Positions 1-6,174 of a DNA stretch of 9,382 nucleotides are shown here, one piece after another (position 1 is the stretch's first letter; each line of letters starts with the position of its first letter). The position numbers were made by a program, and so were the translations under genes. The stretch comes from Hyphomicrobiaceae bacterium. GTDB taxonomy: Bacteria > Pseudomonadota > Alphaproteobacteria > Rhizobiales > JAKIUO01. The notes beneath the pieces are model-generated. The model searched no databases. It saw only the letters and a program-made list of their open reading frames with translations, and was not told where the DNA came from. Where the stretch lies: NCBI GenBank assembly GCA_021647535.1, contig JAKIUO010000116.1, forward strand, positions 1-9,382. Reading direction: 5' to 3'.

Positions 1-54
1 GATACAGACAGCCGCCTGATCAGTTCTGCCGGTCATATCAGTTTGGTCATCCAT
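1..54 (-). CDS. fixJ: Response regulator FixJ, N-terminal fragment
   Basis: Eighteen codons of an open frame that starts with ATG at 54-52 and runs off the left edge. The peptide begins MDDQTDMTGRTDQAAVCI. The ending AAVCI fits the first beta strand of a receiver domain, which is normally followed directly by an acidic VDD motif that would lie just outside the window. The start lies 3 nt after the fixL stop, on the same strand, which is the usual fixL-fixJ operon order. FixJ-type regulators accept phosphate from FixL on a receiver aspartate and activate promoters such as fixK through a LuxR-type helix-turn-helix domain. Neither the phosphoacceptor nor the DNA-binding domain is visible here, so the call rests on position behind fixL and on the short N-terminal match. 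It could be another two-component regulator. Confidence 0.65.
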   Translation of the reverse strand, partial: MDDQTDMTGRTDQAAVCI

Positions 55-57
55 AAA

Positions 58-1197
58 TTAACCGATTTCCTCCGCTTTTGAATCGATGGGGAGCACGAAC
101 GTAAATTCGGCTCCGCCTTCAGGACGGTTTTTCCCCCGAATTTCTCCATTATGAGATGAAATGATCGTTTTGGAAACTGCCAGACCAATACCGACCCCGT
201 CTGGCTTGTTGGTGTTGAAGGCTTCGAACAGGTTTTTTTGTATTTGGGGAGCGATGCCGGGGCCATTGTCAAGGATGCGAACAATGACGCTGCGGGCACC
301 GTGGCGTGACAATTCAACCTTTACGAGTCGTTCGCCATGCTGGGTTGCAACTGCATCAATGGCGTTGCGCACCAGATTGGTGACGACCTGCTGAATTTGC
401 ACGCGATCAAGGCAAACATAGGGGATCGCCCCATCTTTTTTGACCCGCACATCTATTTGATGTTTTGAGGTGCCGATTGTGGCGATTTCTACAGCTTCTG
501 CAACAATCTCGTCGAGCTCTTCCCAGTCAAATTCATTGTCGTGGTGTTTGACGAAAGAGCGGATGGAGCGGATGATATCGCCAGCGCGTTCGGCCTGGGC
601 TGCGGCCTTGTCAAGCATGGAAATAACAGACTGTTTTTGATCGCAGTTTTCGATTTTATCGACGAGTTGGCGGGTGGCCAGCGTGTAGTTGGCAATGGCC
701 GTGAGGGGCTGGTTGAGTTCATGGGCCAATGTGCTGGCAAGCTCCCCCATAGCGCTATGTCTGGCCACATGGATTAGCTCGCTTTGCAGTTTGGCAATCT
801 GCTTTTGCGAGATGCGTTGTTCTGTGAGGTCGCTGATAAAGCCGGTGAATAATCTTTGCCCGTTGCTGGTGACCTCGCCGACCGCCAGTTCAACAGGAAA
901 GAGCATATCGTTTTTCTTGCGTGCCATGACTTCGCGGCCAATATCAATAACATTCTTCTGGCCGGTCAAAAGATAGCGCTTCACAAAACCATCATGTTCT
1001 TTGGCATGTGGGGAGGGCATCAGCAGAGAGATGTTTTGCCCAATAATTTCATGGGATTTATAGCCAAACATGCGCTCGGCAGCGGTGTTGAAAGACTGAA
1101 CGATCCCCCGTTCATCAAGGATGATCAAGCCGTTGGGAGCTGTCTTGATGACCGCTTCAAGCAAGGCCCCTCTATCAGAATCAAATCTGTTTTCCAA
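58..1197 (-). CDS. fixL: FixL-like heme-PAS oxygen sensor histidine kinase
   Basis: 379 residues, soluble, with one PAS domain (about 12-125) followed by a HisKA/HATPase core. The PAS domain aligns with the FixL heme pocket: His68 in EHDGF sits where the heme-ligand His200 of Bradyrhizobium FixL lies. Arg74 and Arg88 fall at exactly the +6 and +20 spacings of its Arg206 and Arg220, and Leu104/Val106 match the distal pocket. The phosphoacceptor is His159 in AHELNQPL, the N box is NLVRNAIDA (274-282), G1 is DNGPGIA (310-316) and G2 is GVGIGLA (334-340). No transmembrane segment or second PAS is seen, unlike Sinorhizobium FixL, which is membrane-bound. The kinase should be active when oxygen is low and phosphorylate FixJ, encoded 3 nt downstream. 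The start is uncertain: the frame has no ATG or GTG near its beginning. TTG at 1197 is the first common start codon but lacks a clear Shine-Dalgarno; a second TTG at codon 12 follows AGAGGGG at very short spacing. Identity as a heme PAS kinase is firm; naming it FixL is a family inference. Confidence 0.85.
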   Translation of the reverse strand: MENRFDSDRGALLEAVIKTAPNGLIILDERGIVQSFNTAAERMFGYKSHEIIGQNISLLMPSPHAKEHDGFVKRYLLTGQKNVIDIGREVMARKKNDMLFPVELAVGEVTSNGQRLFTGFISDLTEQRISQKQIAKLQSELIHVARHSAMGELASTLAHELNQPLTAIANYTLATRQLVDKIENCDQKQSVISMLDKAAAQAERAGDIIRSIRSFVKHHDNEFDWEELDEIVAEAVEIATIGTSKHQIDVRVKKDGAIPYVCLDRVQIQQVVTNLVRNAIDAVATQHGERLVKVELSRHGARSVIVRILDNGPGIAPQIQKNLFEAFNTNKPDGVGIGLAVSKTIISSHNGEIRGKNRPEGGAEFTFVLPIDSKAEEIG

Positions 1198-1309
1198 TGA
1201 ATCGTTTTTTTGTGTAATGAGCGGTGTGCCTCTCTTTTTCGAGCGATCGTGTACGGGCGAGTGTAGGCCTTAATGTGCGAAATGCAAACGTCCCTTTTTT
1301 GTCAAAACG

Positions 1310-1349
1310 GAGTGGGCAGCGTCAGAAGAGAGTGGGGAGGGCCAGAAGA
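1310..1349. repeat. Tandem imperfect 20-bp direct repeat
   Basis: Two adjacent 20-bp units, 1310-1329 and 1330-1349, read GAGTGGGCAGCGTCAGAAGA and GAGTGGGGAGGGCCAGAAGA and agree at 17 of 20 positions. A third unit starts with GAG at 1350 and then diverges. The period is close to two helical turns. The repeat lies between the FixK/FNR box and the fixL start, just upstream of a minus-strand TTGACA, so it could be a regulator-binding array for fixLJ. No known site matches it that I recognise. Confidence 0.6.
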
Positions 1350-1371
1350 GAGCGCGCTTTTCCAGAGCTTC

Positions 1372-1385
1372 TTGACCTGGATCAA
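1372..1385. promoter_or_regulatory. FixK/FNR-type box (anaerobox)
   Basis: The 14-mer TTGACCTGGATCAA fits the FNR/FixK consensus TTGAT-N4-ATCAA with one change, and both TTGA/TCAA cores are intact. Its centre is 1378.5. Rightward, TATACA at 1411-1416 (or CAATAT at 1408-1413) would place a transcription start near 1420-1423, so the box would sit at about -41.5 to -44.5, the class II activator position. Leftward, the box lies about 180 nt upstream of the fixL TTG and could give FixK feedback on fixLJ, but no suitable -10 was found there. The presence of FixL and FixJ next door makes a functional oxygen-linked site credible. Confidence 0.7.
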
Positions 1386-1419
1386 TGTCTGGAGGGGAGG
1401 AATTGCTCAATATACAAAA

Positions 1420-1515
1420 ACAATACAAGTTTGAGCGCGGCCTCATGACCTTCCCTTCCCGTCCGCGCTCGGCGGTGACAGGTTCGCCTGTTGCCGCCAC
1501 CTCTTCTTGTTGTTT
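1420..1515 (+). ncRNA. Candidate oxygen-regulated small RNA with C/U-rich loop
   Basis: Downstream of the FixK/FNR box and TATACA hexamer are two abutting hairpins. The first pairs GAGCGCGG (1433-1440) with CCGCGCTC (1463-1470), 8 perfect base pairs, with a 22-nt loop containing CCTTCCCTTCCC (1449-1460), a potential anti-Shine-Dalgarno surface. The second spans 1471-1498: a 12-bp stem with two G-T wobbles and a TTCG tetraloop, followed by a T-rich stretch (1499-1515) that could act as a weak intrinsic terminator. CCTCC at 1516-1520 and T7 at 1526-1532 allow a slightly longer transcript. Stem, C/U-rich loop and terminal stem are typical of some alphaproteobacterial trans-acting sRNAs. Ends are inferred and no expression is known. 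It could instead be a leader or a dispersed repeat. Confidence 0.4.
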
Positions 1516-1746
1516 CCTCCGCACCTTTTTTTACGTTCCTGACGCCTCCAGATGGGGCTGTTGGCGGCCTTGCGGGCAGCTATGAAGTGATATTTTTGTT
1601 CTGTTTGAGCGGAAAGCGGTTTCCTCTGCGTTGAATTTGTGTATAAAATCTGTTGGCTTTTGAAACACAAGTTCTAATATGCAACAGAGCGGAAGTGATT
1701 TGCATGAAACAGCACGAAGTGCGACATTTCATCTTGCGAACGACAT

Positions 1747-1778
1747 CTTGCAGGTGCTCTAAGTGACAACTATATATC
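1747..1778 (+). promoter_or_regulatory. Likely dnaK promoter (RpoH-like or housekeeping)
   Basis: CTTG at 1747-1750 is followed after 18 nt by ACTATATATC (1769-1778), resembling the alphaproteobacterial RpoH consensus CTTG-N17/18-CYTATNTNNG with mismatches at the first C and last G. The same DNA also reads as TTGCAG-N17-TATATA (1748-1753 and 1771-1776), a fair housekeeping promoter. Either gives a start near 1783, hence a leader of about 140 nt before dnaK. Heat-shock control is expected for dnaK; which sigma factor acts here cannot be decided by eye. Confidence 0.5.
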
Positions 1779-1823
1779 AGCCAGAACAGTGACAGTCATG
1801 TCATGCGAATAGGTAATCATGGG

Positions 1824-1897
1824 GACCGTTCCTGATTGAGGCTGGTTAGCCAGCAATCTGGGGCTATGGTGCCTGCTATAGCAGGGCCGAAACGGTC
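1824..1897 (+). promoter_or_regulatory. Structured dnaK 5' leader, possible cis-acting RNA element
   Basis: GACCGTT (1824-1830) is fully complementary to AACGGTC (1891-1897) and would close a multibranch fold. Inside are an extended hairpin (GATTG 1834-1838 with CAATC 1854-1858, continued by CTGG 1842-1845 with CCAG 1850-1853, loop TTAG) and a second hairpin, CCTGC/GCAGG with a TATA loop (1872-1885). The closing stem ends 11 nt before the dnaK Shine-Dalgarno AGAGG (1909-1913), which itself is not obviously paired. It may affect mRNA stability or translation; a temperature-sensing role is possible but not shown. Confidence 0.4.
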
Positions 1898-1923
1898 TGC
1901 CTTAAATGAGAGGAAAACGAAAT

Positions 1924-3825
1924 ATGTCGAAAGTCATTGGCATTGACCTTGGCACAACCAATTCCTGCGTCGCTATTATGGATGGTGGGGATCCCAAGGT
2001 GCTTGAGAATGCAGAAGGGGCGCGTACTACGCCCTCTGTCGTCGCTTTTACGGATGATGGCGAGCGTCTGATCGGTCAGCCCGCAAAAAACCAGGGCGTT
2101 TCCAACCCGGAAAATACCCTGTTTGCCATCAAGCGCCTGATCGGACGGCGCTTTACGGATGATGCTGTCAAAAAAGACCAGAAGCTGGTGCCCTATGAAA
2201 TCGTCAAGGCCGACAATGGCGATGCCTGGGTAGCGGCTCAGGGGGAAAAGTATTCTCCCTCGCAGGTTTCAGCCTTTATTTTGCAAAAAATGAAAGAAAC
2301 TGCCGAGACCTATCTGGGTGAAAAAGTCACGCAGGCTGTGATCACGGTCCCCGCCTATTTTAATGACAGTCAGCGCCAGGCAACGAAAGATGCAGGCAAG
2401 ATTGCCGGTCTTGAAGTCTTGCGCATCATTAATGAGCCAACCGCAGCGGCGCTGGCTTATGGCCTCGATAAAAAAGAAGGCAAGACCATCGCTGTGTTTG
2501 ACCTTGGTGGTGGTACTTTTGATGTTTCCGTACTGGAAATTGGCGATGGTGTTTTTGAAGTGAAGTCAACCAATGGCGATACGTTCCTTGGTGGTGAAGA
2601 TTTCGATATGCGTCTGGTGGATTATCTGGCGACAGAATTTCAAAAAGAAAACAGCATTGATCTGCGCGGCGACAAGCTGGCTTTGCAACGCCTGAAAGAT
2701 GAGGCGGAAAAAGCCAAGAAAGAATTGTCATCTGCCCAGCAGACTGAAATCAATCTGCCGTTTATCACGGCGGATGCTTCTGGTCCAAAGCATCTCAACA
2801 TGAAGTTGACCCGCGCCAAGCTGGAGAGCCTGGTTGATGATCTGGTGCAGCGCACGGTTGGTCCCTGCACCTCCGCGTTGAAAGATGCCGGTCTGCAAGC
2901 TGCTGAAATTGATGAGGTTATTCTGGTTGGCGGGATGACCCGTATGCCCAAAATCCAGGAAGTTGTGAAAAACTTCTTTGGTCGCGAACCCCATCGCGGT
3001 GTCAACCCCGATGAAGTTGTGGCCATGGGCGCAGCCATTCAGGCCGGTGTTTTGCAGGGCGATGTCAAAGATGTGTTGCTGCTTGATGTGACGCCTTTGT
3101 CGCTGGGTATCGAAACGCTGGGCGGTGTGTTTACACGGCTTATTGATCGTAATACGACCATCCCCACCAAAAAAGGTCAGACCTTTTCAACGGCGGAAGA
3201 TGGACAGTCGGCGGTGACCATTTCGGTCTTCCAGGGCGAACGTGAAATGGCCCGGGACAACAAGACGCTTGGTCAGTTCAACCTTGAAGATATTCCACCA
3301 GCTCCACGCGGTATGCCGCAGATCGAAGTGACCTTTGATATTGATGCCAACGGCATTGTGCATGTCTCGGCCAAGGACAAGGCCACTGGTAAAGAGCAAT
3401 CGATCCAGATTCAGGCTTCTGGTGGTTTGTCAGATGCAGATATTGATCAAATGGTCAAAGATGCCGAGGCTCACGCCGATGAAGATGTCAAACTGCGTGA
3501 ACTTGTGGAAACACGAAATCAGGCGGAAAGTTTGATCCATGGGACTGAAAAAACCCTGGATGAAATTGGTGACAAAGTTTCGCAAGCGGACAAGAGCACG
3601 GTTGAAGAAGCCATTAGCGAACTCAAATCGGCGCTCGAAGGCGAAGATGAGGAGCTTATCAAGGGCAGGGCTGATGTGCTTGCCAAGGCCAGCATGAAAA
3701 TTGGTGAAGCTCTTTATGCGCAAAGCGCCAATGAAGAAGCCCCCGATGACATGGGAGACGGGGGCGATGATGTTGTTGATGCTGATTTCGAAGATATTAG
3801 CGATGATGACAAGAAATCTGCCTAG
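1924..3825 (+). CDS. dnaK: Molecular chaperone DnaK (Hsp70)
   Basis: 633 residues, essentially full family length. The N-terminal ATPase domain shows IGIDLGTTNSCVA (5-17), Lys70 (the catalytic lysine position of E. coli DnaK), NEPTAAALAYG (170-180), VFDLGGGTFDVS (191-202, Thr198) and ILVGGMTRMPKIQE. The conserved hydrophobic linker VKDVLLLDVTPLSLG leads into the substrate-binding beta domain, then the helical lid and an acidic tail ending DADFEDISDDDKKSA. It binds exposed hydrophobic peptides in an ATP cycle driven by DnaJ and nucleotide exchange by GrpE, in the cytoplasm. The start at 1924 is chosen because ATGTCGAAAGTC gives the standard MSKVIGIDLG start and AGAGG at 1909-1913 is well spaced. 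The ATG at 1906 would add six residues and overlaps that ribosome site. The gene has its own promoter and structured leader. An FkbM gene, not dnaJ, follows directly, which departs from the usual dnaK-dnaJ adjacency. Confidence 0.99.
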   Translation: MSKVIGIDLGTTNSCVAIMDGGDPKVLENAEGARTTPSVVAFTDDGERLIGQPAKNQGVSNPENTLFAIKRLIGRRFTDDAVKKDQKLVPYEIVKADNGDAWVAAQGEKYSPSQVSAFILQKMKETAETYLGEKVTQAVITVPAYFNDSQRQATKDAGKIAGLEVLRIINEPTAAALAYGLDKKEGKTIAVFDLGGGTFDVSVLEIGDGVFEVKSTNGDTFLGGEDFDMRLVDYLATEFQKENSIDLRGDKLALQRLKDEAEKAKKELSSAQQTEINLPFITADASGPKHLNMKLTRAKLESLVDDLVQRTVGPCTSALKDAGLQAAEIDEVILVGGMTRMPKIQEVVKNFFGREPHRGVNPDEVVAMGAAIQAGVLQGDVKDVLLLDVTPLSLGIETLGGVFTRLIDRNTTIPTKKGQTFSTAEDGQSAVTISVFQGEREMARDNKTLGQFNLEDIPPAPRGMPQIEVTFDIDANGIVHVSAKDKATGKEQSIQIQASGGLSDADIDQMVKDAEAHADEDVKLRELVETRNQAESLIHGTEKTLDEIGDKVSQADKSTVEEAISELKSALEGEDEELIKGRADVLAKASMKIGEALYAQSANEEAPDDMGDGGDDVVDADFEDISDDDKKSA

Positions 3826-3861
3826 CACCTCTATGCCTGGTGGCACGACAAAATAACAGGT

Positions 3862-3896
3862 GCGACAGGCCAGGGGAAATTTTCCTGGCCTGTCGC
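3862..3896 (+). terminator. Strong hairpin after dnaK, possible partial terminator
   Basis: GCGACAGGCCAGG (3862-3874) pairs perfectly with CCTGGCCTGTCGC (3884-3896): 13 base pairs around a 9-nt loop. It begins 36 nt after the dnaK stop. GTG follows rather than a T run; the nearest T6 is at 3914-3919, too far for a classical intrinsic terminator. It may be an mRNA-stabilising 3' structure that sets a dnaK excess over the downstream genes, or a Rho-dependent boundary. The high stability is visible; the role is inferred. Confidence 0.55.
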
Positions 3897-3954
3897 CGTG
3901 TCGAGGGGGTGGATTTTTTGCGTATTGAGGGTTTGAGATAATCGGGATTGGAAT

Positions 3955-4836
3955 ATGGGAACTCCACCATTTGGTCATTATGCGCTTTCGTCTTGGCGCG
4001 AAAAACTGCGTTTGCTGGCGGGTGGATCACGCCATGGCATTGTGCAACGTATCTTTACCTCCTTGTCCAGGCGGGTTTCGCAAATAGCACATCCTGATCC
4101 GTTCGATCTGGAAATATTCAAGGGCCAGCGGGCGCGCCTTTATCCCCGGTCCAATCTTTGCGAGAAACGTGTTTACGCGCGACCTGACAGTTGGGACCAT
4201 ATAGAGCGCCAGAAAATTTCGGAGATCGTGCAAGCGTATGAGGGCGGGCAAAAACTGGTTTTTGTCGATGCCGGGGCCAATGTTGGCCTTTATAGTCTGT
4301 TTGTGCTGGGTGAAGCCAAGGCCGCTGATTGCCCCTTGACCATTTTGGCCATTGAACCAGACCCCACCAATCGACAAAGGCTGAACTTCAATATTGCAGC
4401 TTCCAATGCGCAAAAGAGTGTGACGGTCATCGACAAGGCGCTGGGCGCGAGCGAGGAGCGCGGGGCGCTGGTTTTTAGTGGTGATAATCGCGGTGAAATC
4501 CGCCTTGCGACAAAAGATGAACTTGCAAACGGTTTGGAAGAGGGCTCTGGTGAGAACGTAACAGTCGATATTGTGCCGCTCAATCGTCTGTTCGCCGATG
4601 AGAAGCTGGAATATGTGGATATACTCAAGATTGACATAGAAGGCGGGGAAGCCGATGTGTTCAAGGCCTTTTTCAAGCAGGAAAAGCGCACATTATTCCC
4701 ACGCTGGATCATATTGGAAACCATCAGCACAACGGGCGAAGCTGCTTTGCAGGCCTGTTTGAGCGCTGGTTATGAAGTCGATTTGCAAACACGCATGAAT
4801 GCCGTGCTGAAATTGCAGACAAAACAGGATGATTGA
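3955..4836 (+). CDS. FkbM-family SAM-dependent methyltransferase
   Basis: 293 residues. The class I methyltransferase core is clear: motif I VFVDAGANVGLYSLF (102-116) for SAM binding, AIEPDPTN (132-139) with an acidic residue after the second strand to hold the SAM ribose, and the FkbM signature DILKIDIEGGEADVF (222-236) followed by ILET near 253-256. Residues 1-95 are a basic N-terminal extension without a recognised domain; no signal peptide or membrane helix is seen. FkbM enzymes mostly methylate hydroxyls of polyketides, sugars or polysaccharides, and some act on other substrates; the substrate here cannot be inferred. The ATG at 3955 has only a weak ribosome site (GGGA at 3944-3947). The gene lies 129 nt after dnaK and its stop is 8 nt before dnaJ, so it is probably co-transcribed and translationally coupled with dnaJ. 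Its place between the two chaperone genes is unusual. Confidence 0.9.
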   Translation: MGTPPFGHYALSSWREKLRLLAGGSRHGIVQRIFTSLSRRVSQIAHPDPFDLEIFKGQRARLYPRSNLCEKRVYARPDSWDHIERQKISEIVQAYEGGQKLVFVDAGANVGLYSLFVLGEAKAADCPLTILAIEPDPTNRQRLNFNIAASNAQKSVTVIDKALGASEERGALVFSGDNRGEIRLATKDELANGLEEGSGENVTVDIVPLNRLFADEKLEYVDILKIDIEGGEADVFKAFFKQEKRTLFPRWIILETISTTGEAALQACLSAGYEVDLQTRMNAVLKLQTKQDD

Positions 4837-4844
4837 TACAACTC

Positions 4845-5990
4845 ATGAGCAAACGCGATTATTATGAAACATTGCAGGTCTCAAAGCAGGCCGATGATGC
4901 CGAGCTCAAATCAGCTTTTCGCAAAATGGCCAAGAAATATCATCCTGACCGCAATCAGGGCGATGATGAATCGGAAAAACGCTTCAAGGAAGTTGGCGAA
5001 GCCTATGAGGTTTTAAAAGATCCACAAAAGCGCACTGCCTATGATCAATATGGCCTTGCGGCCTTTGAAGGCGGCGGCGGTGGTCCTGGCGGGGCTGGAT
5101 TTGGTGCCGATTTTGGTGCGTCCATGTCAGATATTTTTGAAGACCTGTTTGGCTTTGGTGGTGCGGCTGGTGGCGCACGTCAGCGCAGTACGGGGGGGCG
5201 TCAGCGCGGCGATGATCTGCGCTATAATATGGAAATCACCCTTGAAGAAGCTTTTAAGGGCAAAAATGCCGAAATCAGCGTACCGACGCCGCGCGCCTGT
5301 GGAACCTGCAAAGGGTCGGGGGCCAAGAAAGGCACCAAGCCGACTTCGTGTCGGACCTGTCAGGGATCGGGTAAAGTGCGGGCCGCTCAAGGCTTTTTCA
5401 CCATTGAACGGACCTGCCCGGATTGCCATGGCCACGGCGAAGTGATTGGCAGCCCTTGTCCAGATTGTCGGGGCTCCGGGCGCAAGGTCAAAGAGCGCAC
5501 CCTGTCGGTGAATATTCCGGCTGGCGTCGAAGATGGCACGCGTATTCGGCTGGCTGGGGAGGGCGAAGCTGGCACCAAAAACGGGCCAGCTGGCGATCTT
5601 TACATCTTTTTGTCGATCCGCCCCCACGAGTTTTTCCAGCGTGATGGTGCCGATCTGTTTTGCCGCGTCCCCATCAGCATGACGGCGGCGGCGCTTGGCG
5701 GCCAGATTGAAGTGCCAACCGTTGATGGCGGACGCACCCGCGTCAAGATTCCCGAAGGCACGCAAGGCGGCAAACAGTTCCGCCTGCGTTCAAAGGGGAT
5801 GCCCGTGCTGCGCACCAGCAAGCTGGGGGATATGTATATTCAGGTCGAGGTCGAAACGCCCAAAAATCTGTCGAAGAAGCAAAAAGACCTGTTGAAAGAA
5901 TTTTCCAAATCCTGCACCGATGACACCCACCCGGAAAGCTCAGGATTTTTTGATCGCGTCAAGGAATTCTGGAACAGCGCTGGGGCGTGA
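4845..5990 (+). CDS. dnaJ: Co-chaperone DnaJ (Hsp40), type I
   Basis: 381 residues with the complete type I order: J domain (about 1-70) with HPD at 33-35, a Gly/Phe-rich linker (75-112), and a zinc domain with four CxxCxGxG motifs starting at Cys152 (CGTCKGSG), Cys169 (CRTCQGSG), Cys191 (CPDCHGHG) and Cys205 (CPDCRGSG). The C-terminal substrate-binding domains follow. All eight zinc cysteines are present. DnaJ delivers clients to DnaK and stimulates its ATPase through HPD. The start at ATG 4845 gives the canonical MSKRDYYE. A TTG at 4833 would add four residues but leaves no room after AGGA (4826-4829). With the ATG start that site is about 15 nt away, rather far, so coupling to the upstream methyltransferase stop (4834-4836) may drive initiation. 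The 3' flank has only a weak hairpin (6042-6063) and no clear terminator. Confidence 0.99.
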   Translation: MSKRDYYETLQVSKQADDAELKSAFRKMAKKYHPDRNQGDDESEKRFKEVGEAYEVLKDPQKRTAYDQYGLAAFEGGGGGPGGAGFGADFGASMSDIFEDLFGFGGAAGGARQRSTGGRQRGDDLRYNMEITLEEAFKGKNAEISVPTPRACGTCKGSGAKKGTKPTSCRTCQGSGKVRAAQGFFTIERTCPDCHGHGEVIGSPCPDCRGSGRKVKERTLSVNIPAGVEDGTRIRLAGEGEAGTKNGPAGDLYIFLSIRPHEFFQRDGADLFCRVPISMTAAALGGQIEVPTVDGGRTRVKIPEGTQGGKQFRLRSKGMPVLRTSKLGDMYIQVEVETPKNLSKKQKDLLKEFSKSCTDDTHPESSGFFDRVKEFWNSAGA

Positions 5991-6090
5991 GTGTTGAAGC
6001 CTGTTAATGGGGATCGCGAGAGCCTGTTTGGAGCGTGCAATAGCCTTGTCGGGGTCAGAGGCTTGTCGTGAAAACTTTTTATGAAAGGGG

Positions 6091-6118
6091 TTGGCAAATT
6101 GGTTTGCGGCTATATGAT
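6091..6118 (+). promoter_or_regulatory. Putative housekeeping promoter for the YbjN-family gene
   Basis: TTGGCA (6091-6096) and TATGAT (6113-6118) are separated by 16 nt and resemble sigma-70-type -35 and -10 boxes. A start near 6125 would give a leader of about 50 nt ahead of the ATG at 6175. The 184-nt gap after dnaJ supports a separate transcription unit. Prediction by eye only. Confidence 0.45.
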
Positions 6119-6174
6119 CCTTTTCATTAACGCTGTTTTTTGTCGCAGGGTGAATGACCTGCTGGAGGGTTTTT

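Larger units (their letters stand above)
1198..1905. other. Gene-free divergent region between fixL and dnaK
   Basis: About 700 nt without a convincing gene. Small frames exist on both strands but lack ribosome sites and look compositionally random. From left to right it holds a tandem 20-bp repeat, a FixK/FNR box, a candidate small RNA of two strong hairpins, a T7 run at 1526-1532, and a small hairpin (GGAAA/TTTCC, 1611-1624). A nested hairpin follows at 1704-1732 (ATGAAA/TTTCAT enclosing GCAC/GTGC), then the likely dnaK promoter and the structured dnaK leader. The fixL promoter must also lie here. A good -35 match (TTGACA on the minus strand at 1305-1300) is present, but I find no -10 at standard spacing, so none is called. 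Confidence 0.7.

Noticed and set aside
1270..1524. Minus-strand 84-codon frame upstream of fixL
   Set aside because: GTG start, low-complexity Arg/Pro/Ser-rich peptide with no family resemblance; it runs across the FNR box and both sRNA-like hairpins.
1385..1585. Plus-strand 66-codon frame beginning at the end of the FNR box
   Set aside because: The ATG overlaps the box, there is no upstream ribosome site, and the expected transcription start is downstream of it.
1443..1670. Minus-strand 75-codon frame in the gene-free region
   Set aside because: Lys/Gln/Arg-rich peptide without a recognisable domain and no evident Shine-Dalgarno.
1906..1923. Upstream ATG start for dnaK
   Set aside because: It would add MRGKRN before the canonical MSKVIGIDLG and lies on top of the Shine-Dalgarno used by ATG 1924.
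1750..1923. CIRCE/HrcA operator upstream of dnaK
   Set aside because: Searched by eye for TTAGCACTC-N9-GAGTGCTAA and found no match; the inverted repeats there have other sequences.
2640..3038. Long antisense frame inside dnaK
   Set aside because: A shadow of strongly codon-biased dnaK sequence; the peptide resembles nothing and dnaK is intact. The same applies to frames opposite dnaJ and pyrF.
6042..6063. Hairpin after dnaJ as a terminator
   Set aside because: AGCCTT/GAGGCT gives only about six pairs with one wobble and a 10-nt loop, and the nearest T run is more than 12 nt away.
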